DNA of 64,000 nucleotides from Fimbriimonadaceae bacterium (GTDB lineage: Bacteria > Armatimonadota > Fimbriimonadia > Fimbriimonadales > Fimbriimonadaceae): assembly GCA_023957775.1 (NCBI GenBank), contig JAMLGR010000016.1, forward strand, positions 1-64,000, written 5' to 3'. Both the position numbers and the translations under genes were made by a program. Under the pieces are notes generated by a model that made no database searches, was not told the origin of the DNA, and was given only the letters and a program-made list of their open reading frames with translations. Below are positions 46,453 to 56,300 of this stretch, one piece after another. Position 1 is the stretch's first letter; every line of letters starts with the position of its first letter.

Positions 46453-47787
46453 ATGCGTGGAGGCGATGGGGCTGTCCTGCGCGTGGTGGGCGGGGACGAG
46501 GTGGCGGTGTTTCGCGGTGACGAGCCTCTGCCGGCTCCTCCGACCCGCGCAACCCTCGCGCTGCTGATCGGCCTGTGCCACTCCGGAGAGACCTGGAGTC
46601 TGCGGGAGACACTGGCCGCAAAGCTCTATCCTGAGTCGACCCCGTCGAATCGCAGGGTCTCCCTGCGCCAAACGCTGTCCCGACTGAGAAGGTGGGTGGG
46701 CGCGGATCGGCTCGAAGTCACCAGAACCCATCTCCGCCTTGCTCCAGGATTCGAGTTCGAGCCTCTGGCCCCACCCCCGCCGGGCGGGGTGAGTTTTCCC
46801 GCCCCGGACCACTCCTGGTTGGCTCGCTTGCCGGGCGATCGACCAGAGTCGTCGAGGCCGCACGAGCCGTCGGTGGAGGACGCCTTTGCGAACCTCGTGC
46901 ACCGTGTCGCCCGCGTGGATCGGGACGAGGCGCGCGCGCTGCTCGTGGGTGGAGTCGACCTCGCCTCTCGCCTCTCGCCCGACCAGCTCTTTGATCTGTT
47001 GTCCGAAGTGCGCCCCCGCGATCGCCGCGATCCCGAAGTGTTTGGCTATCTGATGCTGTTGGCAGAGGCCCACCACAGGGCGATGTCCTGGCATCGGAGT
47101 CTCTCTTCGGCGGCACGAGCTGAGCGGCACGCGGTCCATCGCAAGAGCCGATTGGGTGTGGTTCAGGCGATGGCCAAGCGCCTCTTCAGCCTTTGCGAGG
47201 TGGGCCACATGGGAGAGGCCGCGGAGTGTGCTGCCGTGCTGCAGGCGCGTTTGGATGGGCTTGCCGGCGATGGCGAATCTTCCAATGCGCTGGCATGCTT
47301 CCACTGGAACAGCGGCCGGTTGGACTTGGGGCTGAAGATCATGGATGGGATGGCGCGTTTCGAGCGCGGTTGGCCCCGGTCGACGCGGATTCACTACTGG
47401 ACGAACCGTGCGGTGCTGGCCGGGGAGGCGAGGGCCCTCGAGTTGGCTGCTGACTGCACGGTCGAGCTGGGTCAGCTCTACGTGGAGGGCCAGACTCGAT
47501 GGCTCGGCGCCTCGGCAGACATCGCCACCGCCCGTCTACTCGAACTTCAGGGCGAGCCCCTCGAGGCCGCGCGTCGCCTGGACGCCAAGGTAAGGGAGTT
47601 GGAGGAGGGCGGCTGGGCGATCGACCGGATGTACGCTTTGGAGGCGCTCGCGGAGATGCAGGCAAGGTCGGGCTCCGTCGAGTTCGCAGCCGCCACCTGG
47701 CTCCGGTACGGCCGGATGCGCTCCAGTTCCGGATCGCGCCCGAACCCACGCTACTTCTTGCGAAGGGCCTGTGTCCTCCTGCACTGA
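46453..47787 (+). CDS. SARP/BTAD-like transcriptional regulator (copy 1)
   Basis: About 444 aa. Residues about 20-90 look like a winged-helix of the SARP/OmpR type (ETWSLRETLAAKLYPESTPS, then VSLRQTLSRLRRWVG and LEVTRTHLRLAPG). The remainder is helical and TPR/BTAD-like (AARAERHAVHRKSRLGVVQA; MARFERGWPRSTRIHYWTNR). Presumed to regulate the divergent lectin gene. I set the start at the ATG where all three copies align; a GTG 27 bases upstream is possible. Confidence 0.7.
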   Translation: MRGGDGAVLRVVGGDEVAVFRGDEPLPAPPTRATLALLIGLCHSGETWSLRETLAAKLYPESTPSNRRVSLRQTLSRLRRWVGADRLEVTRTHLRLAPGFEFEPLAPPPPGGVSFPAPDHSWLARLPGDRPESSRPHEPSVEDAFANLVHRVARVDRDEARALLVGGVDLASRLSPDQLFDLLSEVRPRDRRDPEVFGYLMLLAEAHHRAMSWHRSLSSAARAERHAVHRKSRLGVVQAMAKRLFSLCEVGHMGEAAECAAVLQARLDGLAGDGESSNALACFHWNSGRLDLGLKIMDGMARFERGWPRSTRIHYWTNRAVLAGEARALELAADCTVELGQLYVEGQTRWLGASADIATARLLELQGEPLEAARRLDAKVRELEEGGWAIDRMYALEALAEMQARSGSVEFAAATWLRYGRMRSSSGSRPNPRYFLRRACVLLH

Positions 47788-47799
47788 GAGCCCGTTCGA

Positions 47800-47829
47800 G
47801 CCGCCCGCCGGATGATTCCGGCGGGCGGC
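47800..47829. terminator. Hairpin between convergent genes
   Basis: A perfect 13-bp stem gccgcccgccgga/tccggcgggcggc with a TGAT loop, without a T-run. Probably a bidirectional terminator for the SARP gene and lectin copy 2. Confidence 0.6.
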
Positions 47830-47857
47830 CTACTCTCCCTCCCCATTCTGTGTCAGA

Positions 47858-48463
47858 TCAGGTTCGTCGCCGGCTTCGTGCGAGCGCCAACGCGCAAGCA
47901 ACGAGTCCCATGGTTGCGGGTTCGGGGACCGGTGCGGACGCCATTTCGGCGACGTAAGACAACTGCGGGCCACCATCTCCATCGCCTACGTCATTCCATA
48001 CAGCTTCGCGGCCGTGGAGACCATACAGCTGAAGCACGTTCTCCTGTCCACCAAAGTTGTTGGGTTCGCCGGGCGACCAGTTGGTGTAGGACCATGCCTC
48101 GCCGGTCACCCACTCCCATCCGCCGTCTGGTTCGTTGGAGCCCGGGGTCTGGAAGCCGCCGAGATAGGGGCCTTGATGGGCGCCAGCTGCATCAATCGCC
48201 CAGAACTCCGCATGGTTGGCGAGATCGAACACGAAGGAGTTTTCCGCAGCCGAAGTGAGTGTCGCCAGGTCCGAGCCGCTCCCGAGAGCCTGGGCCTGTG
48301 CGCGGGCGGCGCTCCACGAACTGTCGTCGCCGGTGATCAGCGCGACCTGGTACCAGTGATCGTTCCCACCGGAACCGCTGCTCCACTGCACCCACCCCGC
48401 CTGCGACAACACGGAAGCAGACAAGACGACCCCGAGAGCCGTTGTGCGAATTGAAAGCGTCAT
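47858..48463 (-). CDS. C-type lectin-like PEP-CTERM protein (copy 2)
   Basis: A 201-aa exported protein closely related to copy 1: the GWVQWSSGSGGNDHWYQVAL start, CTLD blocks (WVTGEAWSYTNWSPGEPNN, AVWNDV) and PEP-CTERM end (PVPEPATMGLVACALALARS). ATG at 48463 after ggaggtc. Its divergent regulator is only a stub. Confidence 0.85.
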   Translation of the reverse strand: MTLSIRTTALGVVLSASVLSQAGWVQWSSGSGGNDHWYQVALITGDDSSWSAARAQAQALGSGSDLATLTSAAENSFVFDLANHAEFWAIDAAGAHQGPYLGGFQTPGSNEPDGGWEWVTGEAWSYTNWSPGEPNNFGGQENVLQLYGLHGREAVWNDVGDGDGGPQLSYVAEMASAPVPEPATMGLVACALALARSRRRT

Positions 48464-48565
48464 TTCAAAAGACCTCCTATCCCCCGGTGGAGGAGACGCC
48501 CATTGTAGGGCGTGTGAACGTGACAAAAACGTTACGCGTTGGCGGAAGGGAGCGATACGGTACAA

Positions 48566-48690
48566 ATGCGTGGTGGAGTGGATGAGGCTCTGCGGGGCGA
48601 AATCGCCGACGATCTTGTGGCTTCTTTGACGCCTCGTTCTGGAACAGCGCCCCGCCCATTAAGAAGCCCGTTCAGACCGCCCGCCGGATG
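48566..48690 (+). pseudogene. Stub of a SARP/BTAD-like regulator (copy 2)
   Basis: The upstream bases (cgatacggtacaaATGCGTGG) and first codons match the start of the regulator at 46453 (cgatacggtagaaATGCGTGG), but the reading frame ends after about 40 codons at the hairpin. The body of the gene is deleted. Confidence 0.6.
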
Positions 48691-48712
48691 ATTCCGAACG
48701 GGCGGCCTTCTC
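48661..48712. terminator. Hairpin before lectin copy 3
   Basis: Two overlapping stems (gcccgttc/gaacgggc and ccgcccg/cgggcgg), related to the hairpin at 47800. Likely terminator of lectin copy 3, and a duplicate of the hairpin downstream of regulator copy 1. Confidence 0.55.
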
Positions 48713-48748
48713 TCCTTTGCACGGGTCGCCCGAGAGTGAAACGAGCAG

Positions 48749-49348
48749 TTACCGGCGTCTGAGCCGGCGTCCGACGAGGACGCCAAGGCCAAGCGTGAGG
48801 GCGGCGATCGAAGCGGGCTCGGGAACGGCTTCGGCGACGAACGCGAGTTGTGGGCCGCCAGGCGCATCGGTCATGTCGTTCCAAGTGGCCGCGCGTCCGG
48901 TCCCGTTCGCGAAGAACTGGAGGACACTCTCGTCGCCGCCGTTGTTGTTGGGCTCGTTGCCAGCCCATTGGGTGAAGGACCACGGCTCGCCGGTCACCCA
49001 GGTCCAGCCCCCTGCGGGCTCGCTCGAGCCGGGAGGCTGATACGCGCCGAGATAGGGGCCTTGGTTATTGTTCGAGGCATCGATCGCCCAGTAGATGGGG
49101 TTGTCGGCCAGCCCGAATGCGAAGGCATTCTCCGCTTCGGACGTGAGCGTGGCCAAATCGACGGCCTGACCCTGGGGGCCGGTCATCGCCTGAGCTTCGG
49201 CGCGCGCCGCGCTCCAGGAATGGTCCGTGCCAGCAATCAGGACGACCTGGAACCAGTGGCCATTGCCGCCCTGCACCCATTGCGCGCCCGCTGTAGCGGC
49301 GGTCAACATCGTCGCTGCCAGCGCCAATTCTCTTAGTCCGTATTTCAT
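48749..49348 (-). CDS. C-type lectin-like PEP-CTERM protein (copy 3)
   Basis: A 199-aa exported protein: signal peptide (LALAATMLTAATAGAQ), CTLD (GHWFQVVLIAGTDHSW, WVTGEPWSFTQWAGNEPNN, ATWNDM) and PEP-CTERM end (VPEPASIAALTLGLGVLVG). More diverged than copies 1 and 2. ATG at 49348 after ggagagaagg. Divergent from regulator copy 3. Confidence 0.85.
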   Translation of the reverse strand: MKYGLRELALAATMLTAATAGAQWVQGGNGHWFQVVLIAGTDHSWSAARAEAQAMTGPQGQAVDLATLTSEAENAFAFGLADNPIYWAIDASNNNQGPYLGAYQPPGSSEPAGGWTWVTGEPWSFTQWAGNEPNNNGGDESVLQFFANGTGRAATWNDMTDAPGGPQLAFVAEAVPEPASIAALTLGLGVLVGRRLRRR

Positions 49349-49445
49349 CGCCTTCTCTCCTTTCATGCTATCCCTGCCACAATGGTGGGAGGGACGTGCG
49401 TGACGCAGGCGTGATCGCCTGGCGAATGCACGGGTTCTCGCAAAA

Positions 49446-50792
49446 ATGCCTGCCGTGGAACGGGATCGGGTCTTGAGGATCCAGGTCGGCGGCCAGTTGA
49501 CCGTCGCTTGCGGGGATGTCCCATTGCCTCCTCCCCCGTCGAAGACGGTCGCCGTGCTGCTCCTCGGACTTTGCCAGAGGGGGCAGCGGTGGAGCCACCG
49601 CGCCGAGATCGCGGGCAATCTCTATCCGCAGGGAGACCCTTCGCGCGCACGCATCGCCTTGAGGCAGGCGGTCTTGCGGTTGAGGCGGTGGATCGGTCCC
49701 GACCGACTGGAATCGAACACGGAGCATCTGCGGTTGGCGCCCGGGACTTGGCGGTTAAGCGTGGCTCCTGCCACGGACATGGCCCTCGACCGCGTGCATC
49801 TGGTTCCCGACCTCGAGCACCCCTGGGTTGATGCCATGCGGGCGCAGTGGAGTCCCGCGGAGCCCCCTCGAGCGACGGACCGGCTCGAAGCCTTTGCGCA
49901 GGTCGTCGAGGCGTTCGCCGGCGGGGACCCCGACGTGGCCCGGGCGATCCTTCTGGGAGGACGCGCCGCGGCTCTGCAACTCCCGCCGGACCGCCTCGCA
50001 GGGTTGCTGGCGTTGGTGAGACCCCGGGATCGCCGCGACCTCTGGACGCTCGAGTTCTTTCTGGTTCAAGCCGAGCTGTACCATCGGACGGCGAGTTGGG
50101 CGACCAGTTTGGCGGCTGCCTCGAAGGCCATCCGTCTGGCGCACCATCGCAAGAGTCGCGCAGGGGCTGTCTCGGGGATGGCCAAAGCGCTGTTCACCCT
50201 GTGCGAGATGGGGCAGTTGGGAGCGGCCCAGGAGATGGGACGAGCGCTGGCCTCCTCCACGGGAGCGAGCCGCGACGGCGAAGCGGGCAACGCGCTGGCT
50301 TGCCTGGATTGGGACCTCGGCGATTACGGTGGCGCACTGCGTCACATGGATACGATGGCCCGAATCGAGTCGAGTTGGGATCGGGCCACGCGCCTTCACT
50401 TTTGGACGAATTTTGCGGTGTTGGCGGCCGAGGCGCGCGAGGAGATGCTTGCGCTTCGATGTTTTGGAGAGGCCCAAGCGCTCCAGCTCCCGGGAGAGCA
50501 GGGTGCCTCGCGAGGCATGGTTTCGGTAGCACGTGCGCGCCTTGCGGAGCTTTCAGGCAATCCGGAAGCCGGGAGAGTCCTCCTCGCCCAAGAGATTCCC
50601 ATCGCCGAGGCCGCAGGGTGGAGAACCGACGTGCTGTACCTGTTGGAGGCCTTGGCGGAGATGGAGTTTGCTTGTGGGGCCCACGAGTCCGCGGTGGCGA
50701 CGTGGAGGCGTTACCACGGGATGCGCCGGGCCACAGGCTCGCGCCCCACCCCGCGCTATTACGCGAGGCGCGCGCGCGCCCTGCGAGTCTGA
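49446..50792 (+). CDS. SARP/BTAD-like transcriptional regulator (copy 3)
   Basis: A 448-aa paralogue of the gene at 46453: winged-helix-like part (QRWSHRAEIAGNLYPQGDPS, ARIALRQAVLRLRRWIG, LESNTEHLRLAPG), conserved VRPRDRRDLWTLEFFLVQAE block and a TPR-like C-terminus (AVATWRRYHGMRRATGSRP). Like copy 1 it faces a lectin gene. No sensor domain is visible, so any signal it responds to is unknown. Confidence 0.7.
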   Translation: MPAVERDRVLRIQVGGQLTVACGDVPLPPPPSKTVAVLLLGLCQRGQRWSHRAEIAGNLYPQGDPSRARIALRQAVLRLRRWIGPDRLESNTEHLRLAPGTWRLSVAPATDMALDRVHLVPDLEHPWVDAMRAQWSPAEPPRATDRLEAFAQVVEAFAGGDPDVARAILLGGRAAALQLPPDRLAGLLALVRPRDRRDLWTLEFFLVQAELYHRTASWATSLAAASKAIRLAHHRKSRAGAVSGMAKALFTLCEMGQLGAAQEMGRALASSTGASRDGEAGNALACLDWDLGDYGGALRHMDTMARIESSWDRATRLHFWTNFAVLAAEAREEMLALRCFGEAQALQLPGEQGASRGMVSVARARLAELSGNPEAGRVLLAQEIPIAEAAGWRTDVLYLLEALAEMEFACGAHESAVATWRRYHGMRRATGSRPTPRYYARRARALRV

Positions 50793-50916
50793 GGGCTCCG
50801 GTCCGCGGAATTCGGTACCCGGAAAAAGTGCGAGATCGGCGGCCGAGCCCTTGGAACCTCATGCATCGAATTGTTACAATCTCTCTTTCCGTCGCAGTTG
50901 GCGGATGGGGGATTGG

Positions 50917-51702
50917 ATGAAGAATTCGACATTGGGGCGTTCCTTGCTGGTGCTCGCGGGCTTGGTGGTCGTAGGTCAGGCGGGCGCCTATTCGTTGCTA
51001 TCGCAGAAGTGGGACGTTGGTGTGAACAAGGCTGAAGTCATGGCCGGCAACCTTGGGACCGCTGGTTCTGCCACATGGTCCGTCATGGGGGCCGGGTTGG
51101 GGATGGAGGGCTATGAGACCCACGGTGGAGCCCTTACGACGTCGTTGACCGCTTTGACATCCGGCGATGAGATCGCGATGATTGGTGCTGCTATTGACGC
51201 TTGGGCGGCTGTATGCAACTTCACCAATCTCGGCATGGTCGCGGACGGCGGCGTGAATGGGGGGGCTTCGGAGGCTTCGGGGGGTCATCTAGGCGACATG
51301 CGGTTCGCCTCGATCTTCATCGACGGCGGAGCCGGCCCCAATGTGCTTGCCCACGCCTACACGCCTGGCACGGAAACGCTCAACGGAGCTGGCGGGACGA
51401 TCCTTGGCGACGTCCACTTTGACAACGGCAACACGTGGGGGGATGGTTCGGGCGGTACGATCGACTTCTACACGGTTGCCCTCCACGAGATCGGCCACGC
51501 GCTTGGCCTGGGTCACTCCTCCGTAACGGGGAGCATCATGGAGCCGGTTTACGCGGGACCGAGGCACACGTTGCACGCGGACGACATCGCGGGGATCCAG
51601 GCCATCTACGGCGCGCGGGCGCCCGTGCCCGAGCCTGCGACCATGGTTTTGGCGACTGCGGCGCTCCTGACGGCTGCCCGCCGACGCAAGCGGACTGGAT
51701 AG
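50917..51702 (+). CDS. Matrixin-like metalloprotease with PEP-CTERM (copy 1)
   Basis: A 261-aa exported protease with signal peptide (LLVLAGLVVVGQAGA), an M10-type zinc site [11 protein letters not shown] at residues 190-200, a likely Met-turn (SIMEPVY), then [12 protein letters not shown] and PEP-CTERM (VPEPATMVLATAALLTAARR). The short pro-less architecture is that of bacterial matrixins. Tandem with a paralogue; a strong terminator follows, so the two are transcribed separately. Confidence 0.87.
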   Translation: MKNSTLGRSLLVLAGLVVVGQAGAYSLLSQKWDVGVNKAEVMAGNLGTAGSATWSVMGAGLGMEGYETHGGALTTSLTALTSGDEIAMIGAAIDAWAAVCNFTNLGMVADGGVNGGASEASGGHLGDMRFASIFIDGGAGPNVLAHAYTPGTETLNGAGGTILGDVHFDNGNTWGDGSGGTIDFYTVALHEIGHALGLGHSSVTGSIMEPVYAGPRHTLHADDIAGIQAIYGARAPVPEPATMVLATAALLTAARRRKRTG

Positions 51703-51725
51703 ACGAGCCGAGGTCGAGCAAAGTG

Positions 51726-51755
51726 AGAGGGCGGCCCGGGCCGCCCTCTTTTTTT
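51726..51755 (+). terminator. Rho-independent terminator
   Basis: A perfect 22-base palindrome (gagggcggccc/gggccgccctc) is followed by seven T. It closes the first matrixin gene. Confidence 0.9.
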
Positions 51756-51884
51756 GTTCGGACCCGCAGATTTCACTGGCCCGCACTCCTGCCGGATTTC
51801 ATCAGAAGCCCCGCTGCGGAGTTGCAATTGCCCGTCTAACGGCCATGGGCGGAGTTCGCCCCTGAAAGGAGAGGCTTCTTCATC

Positions 51885-52676
51885 ATGAATATTCATCGCA
51901 CCCGTTCGATTCTCTGCGTTGCCGGCGCGTTGGCGCTGGCCGCATCTGGCAGCGCCTACTCGCTTCTGTCCATGAAGTGGGCCCCTGGTGCCAACACGGC
52001 CCAGGACATGTCTCCGAATCTGGGGACGCCCGGCGGGGCCACTTGGTCCGTGATGGGCGCAGGCCTTGGGATGCAGGGTGCGGAAACGCACGCCGGCGCG
52101 CTCACCACGAGTCTGGGCGGTTTGATCGGCGGTTCGAGCACCGCGGAGGAGATCGCGGCCATCGGTTGGGCGATCGACACGTGGGCGGCGGTCTGCAACT
52201 TCACCAACCTCGGCATGGTGGCCGACGGCGGTGTGAACGGCGGCGCCTCGCAAGCATCGGGCGGCCACTTGGGCGACATGCGGTTCGCCGCGATCGGCGG
52301 ATTCAGCGGGGGCAGCGTCATCGCCCACGCGTACACACCGGGCACCGAAGCCACGGTTTCCTGGGGAACCTTGGGCGGCGACGTCCACTTCAACACGGCC
52401 TTCGGCTACGTGGACAACCCCAATGCGGGTTCGGGCAGCATCGACTTTGCGACGATCGCGCTTCACGAGATCGGCCACGCGTTGGGTCTTGGCCACTCGA
52501 CGGTGACGGGAAGTGTGATGGAGCCGGTCTACGCCGGAGCGCGCCGAAGCCTGCACGCCGACGATATTGCCGGAATCCAGAGGGTCTACGGCACGCCGGT
52601 TCCGGAGCCTGCTTCGATGGCCGTGCTGAGCGTCGGCGTCGTGACGATGATGCGCCGTCGCCGAAGGAGCGCGTAG
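51885..52676 (+). CDS. Matrixin-like metalloprotease with PEP-CTERM (copy 2)
   Basis: A 263-aa paralogue of the gene at 50917: signal peptide ([16 protein letters not shown]), zinc site [11 protein letters not shown] at residues 194-204, VMEPVYAGA Met-turn and PEP-CTERM ([20 protein letters not shown]). A good aaaggagag ribosome-binding site precedes the ATG. The cores are very similar, so the duplication is fairly recent. Confidence 0.87.
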   Translation: MNIHRTRSILCVAGALALAASGSAYSLLSMKWAPGANTAQDMSPNLGTPGGATWSVMGAGLGMQGAETHAGALTTSLGGLIGGSSTAEEIAAIGWAIDTWAAVCNFTNLGMVADGGVNGGASQASGGHLGDMRFAAIGGFSGGSVIAHAYTPGTEATVSWGTLGGDVHFNTAFGYVDNPNAGSGSIDFATIALHEIGHALGLGHSTVTGSVMEPVYAGARRSLHADDIAGIQRVYGTPVPEPASMAVLSVGVVTMMRRRRRSA

Positions 52677-52750
52677 GTCTCGCTCGCTTGTCGGTTCGTT
52701 AGGGATGGGGTGCCTCGGTCCGGGGGTGCCCCTTTCTCTTGTTTGGCCTG

Positions 52751-52936
52751 CGCGTCCCGATGGAATCGGGAAGGTCGCCGGCCGTTCCCGCCTCGGGGGT
52801 AGAATCTCCTTTCACGTCGTCGGGGCGTGGCGCAGTTTGGTAGCGCGTCCCGATGGAATCGGGAAGGTCGCCGACCGTTCCCGCCTCGGGGGTAGAATCT
52901 CCTTTCACGTCGTCGGGGCGTGGCGCAGTTTGGTAG
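52751..52936. repeat. 93-bp tandem repeat containing a tRNA 5' half
   Basis: Two near-identical 93-bp units start at 52751 and 52844. Each has a 'tcccgatggaatcggga' hairpin, a leader and the first 30 or so bases of tRNA-Pro(GGG). Only the last is continued by a complete tRNA. The unit ends match the start of the next unit. Confidence 0.85.
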
Positions 52937-52990
52937 CGCGCTTCCATGGGGTGGAAGAGGTCGCACGTTCGAATCGTGTCGCCCCGACCA
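52914..52990 (+). tRNA. tRNA-Pro(GGG)
   Basis: Acceptor CGGGGCG pairs with CGCCCCG, D-stem GCGC/GCGC, anticodon stem CTTCC/GGAAG surrounds ATGGGGT (anticodon GGG), T-loop TTCGAAT, and CCA is encoded. Its 5' half is duplicated upstream and its 3' half downstream at 61710. Confidence 0.95.
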
Positions 52991-52991
52991 G
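52943..52991. repeat. 49-bp direct repeat, tRNA-Pro 3' half (att-like, left)
   Basis: Bases from the anticodon stem to one base past CCA are repeated exactly at 61710-61758. This position and length are typical of tyrosine-integrase attachment cores. Confidence 0.85.
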
Positions 52992-53311
52992 GATTTCGAA
53001 CCTAAAACTCCCACGTATCCGGTGTGAACCCCTTGGATTCTTCAGCGAGTCTCTCAAATTTCTCTCAGTAAATTGAGAGACCTGATGAGAGACTCATCGT
53101 CGAAACCGCTCATTCCAGGTTCAGTTCTGGGCCAATGACCTCTTCCGCACCGTGGAAGAGATCCTCCCAATCGTCTCGGCATGAGGTCGTTGCCGTGAGG
53201 ACCGTCCAGTACGCAACGAGCGAAGTTGGCGCGGGGCGAAGACGTCGTGGGGACACCGAAGTCCCCATTCGTCATTTTCGCTGAACCAGTAAAATTACCG
53301 GCTATTCCTGA
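52992..53311. other. Leader region between tRNA-Pro and the rhs promoter
   Basis: No supported gene. It contains a conserved small hairpin (ctctca/tgagag, about 53065-53082). The region is homologous, at a rough 75-80 percent by eye, to 61759-61998 and is therefore part of the duplicated unit. Confidence 0.6.
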
Positions 53312-53342
53312 TTGACATACCCCCCCCCCAAGTCCTTATCCT
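53312..53342 (+). promoter_or_regulatory. Promoter with poly-C spacer, candidate phase-variable (copy 1)
   Basis: TTGACA (53312-53317) and TATCCT (53337-53342) are separated by 19 bases that include an unbroken run of 10 C (53320-53329). A ribosome-binding site (ctggagg) and the rhs ATG follow within 25 bases. The same promoter at 61999 has 12 C. Slippage of the run would change spacer length. Confidence 0.7.
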
Positions 53343-53367
53343 AACCAGTACCTGGAGGTCTTAGGAC

Positions 53368-56300
53368 ATGCGTATCGGATTGGTTGCCAACCGCCTTCTC
53401 TCACTCGTTTTGTGCGTCACGCTGCTGCTGGGCAGCTCTTGGTCCGGCATCGCGTACACCTACTCTGGGATCTCGACCGCGCTGCAGGGTTTCCGTCTGC
53501 GGCCCGGCCAGTACACCGAAGCCCCCAAGGCACCGTATCTCGGCGCGCATCCGAGCCGGGACCCGCGCGGCAGAGGCATTTGGAGCAAACAGACGCTTTC
53601 AGATTTCGAGACCGCCAATGTGGACCGGCTTCAAGCCTCCCTCGAGCCCTCGCCAATGGCGGGCATGCACACCCTCTCGGTCGACCCGGCGCCGGGAACG
53701 ACCTTTCCCTGGGAGGGAGCGTTCCCGTCCCACTACGGCATCGTCAACTCCGGTTGCGGCAACAAGCTGACCGCTGTGCCGCTGCTTTCTTGGAAGTGCA
53801 GGGGCGGCATGGTCCTGGACTTCACGCTCTACAACAACTCGCAATCGAGCTATGTCGACGAGCTGGGGCACCACTGGACTTGGACCTACGACATCTACAT
53901 CAACAACCTCACGGGCAATCCCATCGTCCACTGGGGCGACGGACTCTGCATCGCGTTCACCAAACACGTCGATGGTGGAACGACGACCTACATCGCCCCG
54001 GCCGGGACGTACGACGATCTGGTCAAGAACGGAAACGACACCTGGACGCTAACGAGGAAGGACGGCACCGTCTACTCGTTCAACGACGATGGGTTCTGCG
54101 GGCAGATCGAAGACCGCAACGGCAACGCCATCACGCTCTCGCTCGATGCCAACAACTACGTCACCACCATCACCGACCCGACGGGCAGGGAGATCGATCT
54201 GGATTACGACGGCAGCCACCGGATCACCTCGATCACGGATCCCTTGGACCGGGTGTGGGAGTTTTCCTACAACGGCTCGAACGAACTGACCGAGATCGAG
54301 TGGCCGGATCTGGATTCGGTCGCTTACTCGGACACTTTCACCTACGGCACGGGCCACGTCATCGCCAGCCATACGGACCGGCGCGGAAAGACCTGGTCGT
54401 TCACCTACAACACCGACGCCTCGCTTGCCACCGAGACCGACCCGCTGAGCCACCAGGTGAGCGTGAGCTACTCCTCCGGCGCCACGACCCGAACGGATCC
54501 GCTCTCTCATACGCGCGTGGACAACTATTCCAGCGGCAAACTCACGAGCCGCGTCGACGAGTCGAGCTTCTCGGTCAGCTTCACAAGCCGCGATTCGAAC
54601 AACAACGTCACCGCAATGACCGACCGGCGGGGCAAGAGCTGGTCGCTAACCTACGACTCGAGTGGCAACGTCACCTCGGTCACCGATCCGCTCTCGCACG
54701 CCAAGACCTTCACCTACAACTCGTTCAGCCAGGTGCTCACGGCCACGGACGAGCTGGACAACGAGACGGTGTTCGAGTACGACGGCAACGGGAATCTGGA
54801 GACGGTCACCGATCCAGTGGACCGGACCATTGAGACCAACGGCTACGACGCCTACGGCCAGATCACCTCCAGCTCGAACTACCTCGACGAGGAGACCACG
54901 CTCGGCTACGACACCGACGGAAACCTCACGAGCATCACCGATCCGCTCTCAAACGAAACCGTCCTGGTCTACGACGATCTGGGGCACCTGACGAGCGTGA
55001 CCGATGCTAACTCCAACACCGAGGAGGTGGAGTACGACGATTGGGGCCGTCCGGTTCTGTTCACCCATGAGGATGCCTCCACGTTGGAGCGCACGTACCT
55101 GGTGACCGGCCAGATCCTGACGCAAACCGACGAGCTGAGCCACACCACGACCTACGCGTACGACAACGCCGGGCGCCCGACCAGCGTGACGAACGCCGAG
55201 AGCGAAACGGAGAGCTACGGTTACGACGCGGCGGACAGGCGCACCACCGTGACCAACGGCCGCGGCAAGACGCGAACCTACACGTTCACGAACCGCGGCG
55301 AGCCTGCCACGCTCACCCTTGCCGACAGCTCGGTGGAGCAGTGGAGCTACAACGGCAATGGGGACGTCACGGCCTACACGAACCCGCTGTCCCAGGTGAT
55401 CTACTACACGTTCGACGATGCGGGCAGGCAGACGGCGGTGGACTACCCGGCCGGCACGGACACTTCGTTCGGCTACGATGGCGCGGATCGGCTCGCATCG
55501 ATGACCGACGCCACCGGTACCACCGAGTGGACCTACGACGACGCCTCCCAGGTCACCGAGCTCGAAACGCCGCAGGGCACGATGGACTACACCTACGATC
55601 TGCCAGGGCGCAGGGCGACGATGGTCCAAGCCAGCGGCACGACGACCTACACGTACGACGATGCCGGGCGGCTCGTTTCGCTCGAGAACCCGTTTTCGGA
55701 GACCACGGAGTTCGAGTACGACGACGGCGGGCGCCTCACCCAAGAAACCTTCGATTCCGGCGTCTACACGCTCTACGGCTACGATTCGCGCGACAGGACC
55801 ACCTCGGTGGTGCACAAGACCTCGGGCGCCTCGGCGATCTCCTCGGAGAGCTACACGTGGGACGATGCGGGGAACCTTGAAGAGAAAACCGTCGATACCG
55901 TGACCACGACGTACGGCTACGACGACATCGACCAGCTTGTCAGCGAGTCGCGCAGCGGCTACAGCGCGAGCTACACATACGACGCCAACGGGAACAGGGC
56001 CTCCAAGACTCTGAACGGCACCACGGAGACCTACACCGTGGACGATGCCGACAAGCTGACCACGATCACGAGCGGCGGCAACACGGTCAAGAGCTTCACG
56101 TACGACACGGCGGGCCGGACGACCGCCGTGACCACCAGTGCGGGGACGACGAGCCTCACCTACGACTACGAGGGGCGGATCACGCAGATCACGTACCCGA
56201 GCGCGGCGACCAACACGTTCACGTACAACGGCCTGGACACCCGGGTCGGAAAGGTCGACAGCTCGGGAACCAGCACCTATAAGCGCGACGGTGCAGGTGT

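Noticed and set aside
52586-53014. Open frame on the minus strand with repeated [12 protein letters not shown] segments
   Set aside because: Antisense of tRNA-Pro(GGG) and of the 93-bp repeats, not a repeat protein.
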